A stretch of 64,000 nt of DNA from Methylobacter sp. (lineage in GTDB: Bacteria > Pseudomonadota > Gammaproteobacteria > Methylococcales > Methylomonadaceae): NCBI GenBank assembly GCA_030684815.1, contig JAUXXQ010000161.1, forward strand, positions 1-64,000, written 5' to 3'. The translations under genes and the position numbers were made by a program. Position 1 is the first letter of the stretch, and every line of letters begins with the position of its first letter. This document shows, in pieces, positions 56,952 through 64,000 of the stretch. Below the pieces are notes generated by a model, which did not search any database, was not told where the DNA came from, and saw only the letters and a program-made list of their open reading frames with translations.

Positions 56952-59564
56952 CTAGAAAGTTGCGGTCAGACTCATACGAAAACTGACCGGCTCGACCGGA
57001 TGAAAATGAATGTCGTCAACACCCGCCGCGTCTTCGCCGGGCAAGCGGGAGCCGTAAGAGTAGTCGATGGCGCTGTCCTTTCTGTTCAGCAAATTGAACA
57101 TTTCCGCTTGTACCGTCCAGTTCTTGTTAAACGCATAACCGAGCATCGCCGACAATAAAGCAGTCGGCTTCGAGCGCACGCTGTTGTCTTCATTCAACGG
57201 ACGCGGGCCAAAATAGCGCAGGCGCGGCCCGCCGAAAAAACCGCCATAAACATCATGGAAAGTAGCACCCGAGGCGACCACCGCTTCTATTGAGCCAGGA
57301 ATATGATTGCCCTCGGGGACATTACCGCGAAAACGCGATTTGGAATAGCTAAAATCCGCATCGAAAGTTAGCCAATCGGTCGGCGAATAATAATTGGCCC
57401 ATTCCACGCCGTAACGTCGGCTTGGATGGCTGGCTTCTGTGTTGCCTGCGTCGCCGACGAACAGCAATTCTGAATCAATATCCAACCACCACAGCGACAA
57501 CGTGCTTTGCAGGCCTTTGAGCCAAGTGGTACGTACTCCGACTTCAGCGCCGTAAGTGCGCGCCAGCGGGACGGCCGGTTTAACCGGATTATCATCGGCA
57601 TCAACGGATGTTCCGGTTGCCGGGTCAATGCGCGTATTCACCCCACGGGCATCGTTACTGTGAAAACCGAGGCCGCCGTTCAAATAATATTCGGTATCCG
57701 CCCAAGGCCCGAACACGATGCCCAATTTTGGACTGACCAGACCGTCTGTGGTGTTGCCGTTATTTTCCGGGAGTGTGCTGTTTGCCACATTAAAACGAAA
57801 GCCGTCAAAACGCACACCCAGATTAGTGCGCAGCCAATCCGTCCAGCGCGTTTTGTTTTCCGCATAAGGGCTGATGCTGCTGATCCAAACATCATCTTCA
57901 CGCACCGTGTCATAGCGTTGTTGTGCTTGGGTTAACAGCAGGCCGTTATGGATATTATCGTTGCGGATTTGCAAACCAAATGTGGTCTCGGAATCGGCAT
58001 CACCGAGCTGATGGAACAGGCTATGGCTCGCCTTCAGGCCTGACGTCCAGCGCTGGTCGGGTTGCGCAAACTGATCGCCGCGCTCCGGATTGTTCAAAAA
58101 ATAAGTGAAGTTTGAATACAAATCCATTTGGGAATAAAGCCCGTAGACCATCAGTTTGGTGGCACTGGCCGCGCTTTGACGGTGCCATTCGCCGCTCAGG
58201 CTATAACGCTGGCTGTTGCCGCCATCGGTGGGGTCAATGTTGCCGAAGCGGTCAATCAAACCTGAATCTACCGCACGTTTAGGGATTTGGTCGGTGGCTT
58301 TCCAGTCGGCTTTATAGGCCATCGCAGTGGCGCTCCAGCCGGAATCGTCATGCTCTTGGCTGTAACGCAGCACACCGTTAAATTTAAGGTAATCATTGCT
58401 CACTGCCCACGGGCCGCCGTTATTGACCACTTCACCGGCGTACAGCAGATTGCCGTCGCCCAGTTTGCGCGAACCGGCGGACAAGCCCCGGTAGTAATCG
58501 AAACTGCCGCCGGTAAATTTGAGCATGTTAGCGGGCAGGTCTTTGAAATATTGGATATTTGCCGCGCCGGTGCTGGAAAAATCGCCATTTTCCGCGTAAT
58601 AATTGCCCTTTTGATAGCTGAGTGTCTGTATCAATTCGGGAATCAAAAAACTGCTGTCAGTCCAGCCTTGGCCGTGCGCGTTGGAAACCTGATTGATTGG
58701 CACACCGTCGATCTGGGTCAGAAAATCGGTGCCGTGGTCGAGATTAAAGCCGCGTAAATAATACTGGTTGGCCTTGCCTTCGCCGCTGTGTTGCGACGCA
58801 ATCAGACCGGGGACGGTTTCGAGGATTTCGCCGGGGCGGCTGATCGGGCGGTATTGTAACTGTTCTTGGCCGACATTGCCTTGCGCGGCGCTGTCGGCAA
58901 TACCGACCTGCGAATCAGCGCGCTGGACAACAATCAGGTCGGCAAATTCTACGGATTCGTCATCCTGTTTTTGCGCTTTAGTTTTGCCGGTTGTCTTGCC
59001 CGCCGACGGCTGGGCATAAGCTGTGTTGGTAAAAATAAAAGCCAGGGCGAGTAATACCAAACGTGCAGTTAAAATGCCCGCGCCGTGTAGCAACATCGTC
59101 GCTAACATAAATCCCAAGGCGAATGACAACAAACTGGCCGATGCCGGCATTTCCTGGCCGTGTGCGTAACCGTGAAAAAAGGCGAAAAAAACCACAATCA
59201 GCACGCTGGCTGTTGCTTGGACGCGGATCACGCGCACAACCAGAAACGCGAAAACCAGCACCGAGAGCAGGATCATCATTTCCACGCCAGGCACGGACAC
59301 GCCCATCATGCCGGCCAGCCCACCCAGACCCATCATGCCGACAAACGCCAGCGGCAACTGCCAGATAGCGCGGCCGCCGAGTTGCGCCGCCCAAATGCCG
59401 ACCGTGACCATGGTCAACAAATGGTCGATGCCTTGTAACGGGTGATTGAAACCGTTATACCAGCCGCTGACCGCATTGCCGCCGGTATGGGCTTGGACGA
59501 GTGCGGGCGATAATGACAACAGGAGTAGGGCAAAGGACAGCCGTTTTTTGTGTTTTATGTTCAT
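56952..59564 (-). CDS. HupE/UreJ metal permease fused to a TonB-dependent receptor
   Basis: 870 residues from ATG 59564 (MNIKHKKRLS); the frame extends 48 residues upstream without signal-like sequence. Signal peptide 1-25; mature end begins HTGG. HupE/UreJ domain 26-165 has NHPLQGIDHLL (His41, Asp47, His48) and FFHGYAHGQE (130-138), the Ni/Co-type ligands. A last helix 166-184 ends TNTAYA, then QPSAG, which reads like a signal-peptidase site. From 185 on is a TonB-dependent receptor: TonB-box-like DLIVV (209-213), plug (about 235-340) and a long beta-barrel ending in SLTATF with terminal Phe. Metal uptake is the likely role; the metal is unknown. Confidence 0.88.
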   Translation of the reverse strand: MNIKHKKRLSFALLLLSLSPALVQAHTGGNAVSGWYNGFNHPLQGIDHLLTMVTVGIWAAQLGGRAIWQLPLAFVGMMGLGGLAGMMGVSVPGVEMMILLSVLVFAFLVVRVIRVQATASVLIVVFFAFFHGYAHGQEMPASASLLSFALGFMLATMLLHGAGILTARLVLLALAFIFTNTAYAQPSAGKTTGKTKAQKQDDESVEFADLIVVQRADSQVGIADSAAQGNVGQEQLQYRPISRPGEILETVPGLIASQHSGEGKANQYYLRGFNLDHGTDFLTQIDGVPINQVSNAHGQGWTDSSFLIPELIQTLSYQKGNYYAENGDFSSTGAANIQYFKDLPANMLKFTGGSFDYYRGLSAGSRKLGDGNLLYAGEVVNNGGPWAVSNDYLKFNGVLRYSQEHDDSGWSATAMAYKADWKATDQIPKRAVDSGLIDRFGNIDPTDGGNSQRYSLSGEWHRQSAASATKLMVYGLYSQMDLYSNFTYFLNNPERGDQFAQPDQRWTSGLKASHSLFHQLGDADSETTFGLQIRNDNIHNGLLLTQAQQRYDTVREDDVWISSISPYAENKTRWTDWLRTNLGVRFDGFRFNVANSTLPENNGNTTDGLVSPKLGIVFGPWADTEYYLNGGLGFHSNDARGVNTRIDPATGTSVDADDNPVKPAVPLARTYGAEVGVRTTWLKGLQSTLSLWWLDIDSELLFVGDAGNTEASHPSRRYGVEWANYYSPTDWLTFDADFSYSKSRFRGNVPEGNHIPGSIEAVVASGATFHDVYGGFFGGPRLRYFGPRPLNEDNSVRSKPTALLSAMLGYAFNKNWTVQAEMFNLLNRKDSAIDYSYGSRLPGEDAAGVDDIHFHPVEPVSFRMSLTATF

Positions 59565-59619
59565 AGGATTTTCGGTCGGTTCAAATGGGCGGATACAATT
59601 GCAATGACGTGTATGCTTA

Positions 59620-59680
59620 GTTAACGGCAAGGTAAAAAGATTATCACCAGGGAAACCCGAGGTCACGAAGTTTGTAGGCT
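59620..59680. repeat. CACGAAG-family repeat fragment upstream of alaC
   Basis: TTAACGGCAAGGTAAAAAGA then TTATCACCAG...GGTCACGAAG, a diverged copy of the unit at 19804-19834. It lies between the divergent HupE-receptor and alaC genes. Confidence 0.55.
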
Positions 59681-59781
59681 TAAGCAAATAATAGTTTGAA
59701 TTTGACATAGCTTATTAACAACAGTACCTTAGGCAACATTTTTTAACTTTCACTTAAACATCGGTTTTTCAAGAGCAGTCA

Positions 59782-60966
59782 ATGGAAGAATTTCATAGAA
59801 TAAGTCGTTTACCCCCCTACGTTTTTAATATTGTGACTGACCTGAAAGCCAAGGCGCGTGCGGCGGGGGAGGACATTATCGACTTCGGCATGGGCAATCC
59901 CGACCAGGCCACGCCGGATCATATCGTCAACAAATTGATTGAGTCAGTGCAGCGCCCCGATACCCACCGTTATTCGGTGTCTAAGGGTATTCCCCGTTTA
60001 AGGAAAGCCATTTGCACCTGGTATAAAAACCGCTTCGATGTCGATTTGGACCCTGAAACCGAGGCCATCGTCACCATCGGTTCCAAAGAAGGTCTGGCGC
60101 ATTTGGCGTTGGCGACCTTAGGCCCCGGCGATGTGGTGCTGGTGCCGAATCCGGCTTATCCGATCCACCCTTATGGTGTGGTGATTGCCGGTGCCGATCT
60201 TCGCCATGTGCCGATGGTGCCGGGCGGCGATTTCTTCGAGGAATTGCACAAAGCCATTATCGATTCATGGCCGAAACCGAAAATGTTAATCCTTAATTTT
60301 CCCGGCAATCCGACCAGCCAATGTGTGGAACTGGATTTTTTCGAGAAAATCATTGCCATCGCCAAAGAGCATAATATCTGGGTGGTACAAGATATTGCCT
60401 ATGCCGACATCGTGTTCGATGGCTACAAAGCGCCGTCTATCCTTCAAGTCGAAGGCGCCAAAGACATTGCGGTCGAGTTTTTTTCACTGTCGAAAAGCTA
60501 CAACATGCCGGGCTGGCGGGTTGGATTTATGTGTGGTAATAAAGAACTGGTTTCTGCATTGGCGCGCATCAAATCTTACTTGGATTACGGCACTTTTACC
60601 CCGATTCAGATCGCCGCGATTGCCGCGCTCGAAGGCCCGCAAGAGTGTGTGGCTGAAATTGCCGAAATGTACCGGAAACGGCGCGATGTATTGTGCGAAG
60701 GCTTGACGGCGGCAGGCTGGCCGGTGGAAAAACCCAAAGCCACGATGTTTGTTTGGGCGCGCATTCCTGAGGCTTATCAACATTTGGGCTCGATTGAGTT
60801 TGCCAAAAAACTGCTGCATGAGGCCAAAGTGGCGGTGTCGCCGGGTATCGGTTTCGGCCAGCATGGCGATGACCATGTCCGTTTCGGCCTAATTGAAAAC
60901 GAACACCGTACCCGTCAGGCGGTGCGCGGCATCCGTTTGATGATGAAGAAAGACAATGTTATATAA
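59782..60966 (+). CDS. alaC: Alanine transaminase AlaC (class I/II PLP aminotransferase)
   Basis: 394 residues. PLP Lys238 in [15 protein letters not shown], Asp204 and Tyr207 in [19 protein letters not shown] and C-terminal substrate Arg region [15 protein letters not shown]. AlaC makes alanine from pyruvate and glutamate. The order alaC-hom-thrC recurs in beta- and gammaproteobacteria, linking it to aspartate-family amino acid supply. Confidence 0.93.
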   Translation: MEEFHRISRLPPYVFNIVTDLKAKARAAGEDIIDFGMGNPDQATPDHIVNKLIESVQRPDTHRYSVSKGIPRLRKAICTWYKNRFDVDLDPETEAIVTIGSKEGLAHLALATLGPGDVVLVPNPAYPIHPYGVVIAGADLRHVPMVPGGDFFEELHKAIIDSWPKPKMLILNFPGNPTSQCVELDFFEKIIAIAKEHNIWVVQDIAYADIVFDGYKAPSILQVEGAKDIAVEFFSLSKSYNMPGWRVGFMCGNKELVSALARIKSYLDYGTFTPIQIAAIAALEGPQECVAEIAEMYRKRRDVLCEGLTAAGWPVEKPKATMFVWARIPEAYQHLGSIEFAKKLLHEAKVAVSPGIGFGQHGDDHVRFGLIENEHRTRQAVRGIRLMMKKDNVI

Positions 60967-61140
60967 ATGATAGGACACGGAGCGCACGGATTAGACGGAT
61001 TTACACGGATTTTTTTATATTGAGATTGCAGTCTACAAGCCGAGTCTTGGAGCCTGTTATGTGTTTTCAAATCCGTTCTTATCCATTTAACCCGGTGCCA
61101 TCCGTGTTCCACATTTTTCTTTGTGCAAAATAGTTTTTAA
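60967..61140. repeat. ACACGGATT-family repeat between alaC and hom
   Basis: Starts GGACACGGAGCGCACGGATT (60971 on) with GATTTACACGGATT, and ends GTGCCATCCGTGTTCC (about 61097-61112), the same ends as 21419-21515 but with a different, longer middle. The ends are inverted and could form a long hairpin. Confidence 0.7.
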
Positions 61141-61152
61141 CTGGAGTTTGAT

Positions 61153-62463
61153 TTGAAACCGGTAAAAGTAGGTGTATTAGGACTAGGTACCGTCGGTGGC
61201 GGCACTGTCAATGTATTAAAGCGCAATGCGGCGGAAATCGCGCGCAGGGCGGGGCGTGAAATCATCATCACCCGCGCTTCGGCCAAGGATTTAAACAAGG
61301 CGCGCATTTGCGACACGCAAGGCATCGCCTTAACCACCGATCCTTTCGACATTATCAATGACCCTGAAATTGAAATCATTTTGGAATTGATTGGCGGGGC
61401 AGGGCAGGTTAAAGACATGGTGTTGAAAGCCATAGAAAATGGCAAGCACGTCGTTACCGCCAACAAGTCGCTGATTGCTTTGCATGGCAACGAGATTTTC
61501 GCCAAAGCCAGCGAAAAAGGCGTGATTGTCGCCTTTGAAGCCGCTGTTGCCGGCGGCATTCCGATTATCAAGGCCATCCGCGAAGGGCTTAGCGGCAATC
61601 AAATCGAATGGCTGGCAGGCATCATCAACGGCACCGGCAATTTCATCCTGACTGAAATGCGCGATAAAGGCCGCGATTTTGCTGACGTATTGGCCGAAGC
61701 GCAAGCCTTAGGTTACGCCGAAGCCGATCCGACTTTTGATGTCGAAGGCATCGACGCCGGACATAAACTGACCATTTTGGCCTCTATCGCATTCGGCATC
61801 CCGTTGCAGTTCGACAAAGTGTTTACCGAAGGCATTACCCAAATCACCCGCACCGATGTCGAATATGCCGAACAATTGGGCTACCGCATCAAGCATTTGG
61901 GCATTGCCCGCAAAACGGCGGCAGGCATTGAATTGCGCGTGCATCCGACCTTGATTCCCGAGCGCCGCTTGATTGCCAACGTCAATGGCGTGATGAACGC
62001 GGTTTTGGTCAAAGGCGATGCGGTTGGCCCTACGCTTTATTACGGTGCCGGGGCCGGCGCCGAACCCACTGCATCATCCGTGGTTGCCGATGTGATTGAT
62101 GTAGTCCGAGCCTTAACGGCCGATCCTGAAAATCGCGTGCCGCATTTAGCGTTTCAGGCCGATGCAATCGCCGACATTCCTGTGTTGTCGTCCGAGCAAT
62201 TTAAAACCGCTTATTATTTGCGTCTGAATGCCGAAGACAAGCCCGGCGTATTGGCTGAAGTGACGCGCATTCTGGCCGCGCACCACATCAGCATTGAAGC
62301 CATCAGCCAAAAAGCGCCGCTGAACAATGAAACGTCCGTGCCGATTATCATACTGACGCAAATCACGCTGGAACAGGAAATGAACGCGGCCATCGCTGAA
62401 ATCGAAGCACTCGCAACCGTGAGCGGCAAAATCAACCGCATCCGTCTGGAAACTTTAGGATAA
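61153..62463 (+). CDS. hom: Homoserine dehydrogenase
   Basis: 436 residues starting at TTG 61153, supported by TGGAG six bases upstream; no in-frame ATG fits the conserved N-terminus. NAD(P) site VGVLGLGTVGGGTV, catalytic core VVTANKSLIALHG, substrate region GIINGTGNFILTEM and YAEADPTFDVEGIDAGHK (in part), and a C-terminal ACT domain (about 350-430) for threonine feedback. It is monofunctional. thrC follows after seven bases. Confidence 0.96.
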   Translation: MKPVKVGVLGLGTVGGGTVNVLKRNAAEIARRAGREIIITRASAKDLNKARICDTQGIALTTDPFDIINDPEIEIILELIGGAGQVKDMVLKAIENGKHVVTANKSLIALHGNEIFAKASEKGVIVAFEAAVAGGIPIIKAIREGLSGNQIEWLAGIINGTGNFILTEMRDKGRDFADVLAEAQALGYAEADPTFDVEGIDAGHKLTILASIAFGIPLQFDKVFTEGITQITRTDVEYAEQLGYRIKHLGIARKTAAGIELRVHPTLIPERRLIANVNGVMNAVLVKGDAVGPTLYYGAGAGAEPTASSVVADVIDVVRALTADPENRVPHLAFQADAIADIPVLSSEQFKTAYYLRLNAEDKPGVLAEVTRILAAHHISIEAISQKAPLNNETSVPIIILTQITLEQEMNAAIAEIEALATVSGKINRIRLETLG

Positions 62464-62470
62464 ATAAAAA

Positions 62471-63550
62471 ATGTCTAATCACAAACACCACACCGGCTTA
62501 ATTGAGCGTTACCGCGACCGCCTGCCGGTCAGCGCCAATACCCGCATCATCAGCTTGAACGAAGGCAATACGCCGTTGATTCAACTGTACAATATCCCGC
62601 GCCTAATCGGCAAAGACGTGGATATTTACGTCAAATTCGAAGGCTTGAACCCCACAGGTTCCTTCAAAGATCGCGGCATGACCATGGCCGTGACCAAAGC
62701 GGTAGAGGAGGGCAGTCAAGCCATTATTTGCGCCTCAACCGGCAACACCTCAGCCGCCGCTGCCGCCTACGCCGCCCGTGCCGGCATCAAAGCCTTCGTG
62801 TTAATTCCCGACGGCAAAATTGCCCAGGGCAAACTGGCGCAAACCTTGATGTACGGCGCTGAAATCATCCAGATTAACGGCAACTTCGACAAAGGCATGG
62901 CCTTGGTCAAAGAAATCGCCGACCACGCGCCGGTCACCATCGTCAACTCGATCAACCCGTACCGGATTGACGGCCAAAAAACCGCCGCCTTTGAAATCGT
63001 CGACGACTTAGGTTTCGCGCCCGATTATCACTGCCTGCCGGTCGGCAATGCCGGTAACATCACCGCCTACTGGAAAGGCTACACCGAATATGCCACGAGC
63101 CGCGTATGCAGTACGCGCCCGGTTATGTGCGGTTACCAGGCCGCCGGCGCCGCGCCGTTTTTGGCTGGTCACCCGATTGAAGACCCGGAAACCATCGCCA
63201 CCGCCATCCGTATCGGCAATCCGCAATCCTGGGATTATGCCTGGGCGGCGCAAAAAGAATCCGGCGGCTGGTTTGAAAAATTCACCGACGAACAGATTTT
63301 GGCTGCGCAAAAAATGCTGTCGCAATATGAAGGCATCTTTTGCGAACCGGCATCGGCCACCTCATTAGCCGGTGCTCTTCATGACATCGCACTAGGCAAC
63401 ATCCCCGAAGGCAGTAAAATCGTCTGCACCTTAACCGGCAACGGTTTAAAAGACCCCGATACCGCGATAGCGCAATGTTCAGCGGCGCATCCGGTGACCA
63501 TAGAAGCCACTCTGGATGCGGTTAAACGGGCTATATTAGATTGTTTGTAA
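62471..63550 (+). CDS. thrC: Threonine synthase
   Basis: 359 residues, the short class of threonine synthase. PLP Lys66 in NPTGSFKDRGM, PLP-phosphate loop VGNAGNITAYWKG, and ASTGNTSAAAAAYAARAG. It converts O-phosphohomoserine to threonine after hom; thrB is not in this window. It is the final gene of the unit. Confidence 0.96.
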   Translation: MSNHKHHTGLIERYRDRLPVSANTRIISLNEGNTPLIQLYNIPRLIGKDVDIYVKFEGLNPTGSFKDRGMTMAVTKAVEEGSQAIICASTGNTSAAAAAYAARAGIKAFVLIPDGKIAQGKLAQTLMYGAEIIQINGNFDKGMALVKEIADHAPVTIVNSINPYRIDGQKTAAFEIVDDLGFAPDYHCLPVGNAGNITAYWKGYTEYATSRVCSTRPVMCGYQAAGAAPFLAGHPIEDPETIATAIRIGNPQSWDYAWAAQKESGGWFEKFTDEQILAAQKMLSQYEGIFCEPASATSLAGALHDIALGNIPEGSKIVCTLTGNGLKDPDTAIAQCSAAHPVTIEATLDAVKRAILDCL

Positions 63551-63574
63551 TTTAAAAATAGAACACCGATAACG

Positions 63575-63700
63575 CTATAAGGTGGATTCGCCGTAGGCAA
63601 CCCACCACAACTTCGGCAGGATGTCATCGGCGTGGTGCGTGTGTGGCGGTTTGCAGCGCTACAGCTCTAAACGGTGGGCAAAACAGCGCCTGCCCACCCT
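63575..63700. repeat. Two small palindromic repeats after thrC
   Basis: GGTGGATTCGCC...GGCAACCCACC (63582-63606) and GGTGGGCA...TGCCCACC (63673-63698) are common REP-like hairpin units. No U-tract follows either. Confidence 0.6.
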
Positions 63701-63742
63701 TGACTATTTAGTCAAAACGATAAAAATGGAGATCCTTGGAAA

Positions 63743-63958
63743 ATGATACCGGACATTAGCAAACACAACCCAGACCCTGAGTATTTAAAGGGCTTGATCG
63801 GCAAGATAGGCGTCAGTCAGCGCGAATCTGCCCGGCGCATTGGCATTTCAGAGCGCGTCATGCGGCAGTATCTGTCAAACCGGGATGCCAGCACCGCCCT
63901 GGAAGCGCCCTATCCTGTGCAGTTTTGTCTGGAGGTGTGGGCGGATGAGCAAGAGTAA
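63743..63958 (+). CDS. Small helix-turn-helix protein
   Basis: 71 residues. Positions about 14-50 (LKGLIGKIGVSQRESARRIG then ISERVMRQYLS) form an XRE-type helix-turn-helix. The C-terminal 20 residues are not conserved to my eye. GGAGAT precedes ATG 63743. It overlaps the next gene start by 14 bases, as in small phage-like or plasmid-like regulator cassettes; the family is not resolved further. Confidence 0.7.
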   Translation: MIPDISKHNPDPEYLKGLIGKIGVSQRESARRIGISERVMRQYLSNRDASTALEAPYPVQFCLEVWADEQE

Positions 63959-64000
63959 TCAGCATGTTTTCATAGCCGTTGGGCACACAGAGCTCGGTGG
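63945..64000 (+). CDS. Start of an unknown gene, cut by the window end
   Basis: ATG 63945 is preceded by GGAGG at 9 bases and opens a frame (MSKSNQHVFIAVGHTELG) that runs off the window. It overlaps the HTH gene. Too short to identify. Confidence 0.5.
   Translation, partial: MSKSNQHVFIAVGHTELG

Noticed and set aside
59565-59708. Upstream extension of the HupE-receptor frame
   Set aside because: It would put 48 residues without signal character before a clear signal peptide; ATG 59564 fits the family.

Overview
The window reads as chromosome of a gammaproteobacterium, most likely a type I methanotroph or related methylotroph (Methylococcales-like). The evidence is the gammaproteobacterial gene orders (rpsB-tsf-pyrH-frr-uppS-cdsA-dxr-rseP, ribF-ileS-lspA, feoA-feoB-feoC, alaC-hom-thrC), an fchA-type methenyl-tetrahydrofolate cyclohydrolase typical of C1 metabolism, an NnrS protein, a hemerythrin/HD-GYP protein and a HupE/TonB-receptor gene. 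No methane or methanol oxidation gene lies in the window, so this assignment is an inference.

Layout. 0-6 kb: a lipoprotein, a zinc-binding (CZB) chemoreceptor, a RIO1-type kinase with a VF530 DNA-binding protein, and phosphoglucomutase. 6-11.4 kb: an L,D-transpeptidase, an Lpp/OprI-like alanine-zipper lipoprotein with a strong terminator, then ribF-ileS-lspA. 11.6-15 kb: a four-gene Mla/MCE lipid transport operon. 15.3-17.6 kb: a large 2-oxoglutarate/Fe(II) oxygenase. 17.9-18.2 kb: tRNA-Pro, tRNA-Arg and tRNA-His in one minus-strand cluster. 18.3-25.5 kb: fchA, a SprA-like HExxH protein, a secreted trypsin-like protease with a large insertion, and hrpA. 25.6-34 kb: the translation, nucleotide and isoprenoid/envelope operon ending in a DsbC-like protein and a bidirectional terminator. 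34-39.5 kb: lpd-sucB-sucA for the 2-oxoglutarate dehydrogenase complex on the minus strand. 39.5-41.5 kb: an AT-rich, gene-poor stretch with an H-NS-like gene. 41.5-45.1 kb: a Fur-box-preceded feoABC operon and cytochrome b561. 45.2-51.8 kb: a PP-loop/TusA sulfur-transfer pair, a cation efflux protein, a fused MNT-HEPN protein, argJ, a Nudix-ThiE protein and RNase T. 51.9-56.8 kb: mlaA, HD-GYP-hemerythrin, DedA, NnrS and DUF2721 proteins. 57-64 kb: the HupE-TonB-receptor fusion, alaC-hom-thrC and a small HTH gene with the start of the next gene.

Four observations stand out. (1) A roughly 200-bp structured leader, including Shine-Dalgarno site, start codon and the first codons, is shared by two unrelated genes 38 kb apart in opposite orientation (RIO kinase and feoB). 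(2) The lipoamide dehydrogenase encoded beside sucAB lacks a redox-active cysteine (Tyr instead) and the glutamate of the catalytic His-Glu dyad (Lys instead), although its frame is intact. (3) A HupE/UreJ metal permease is fused in frame to a TonB-dependent receptor, with what looks like an internal signal-peptidase site between the two. (4) A perfect in-frame 48-bp tandem duplication lies in the last hemerythrin helix of the HD-GYP protein. The intergenic regions are unusually rich in palindromic repeats of several families.
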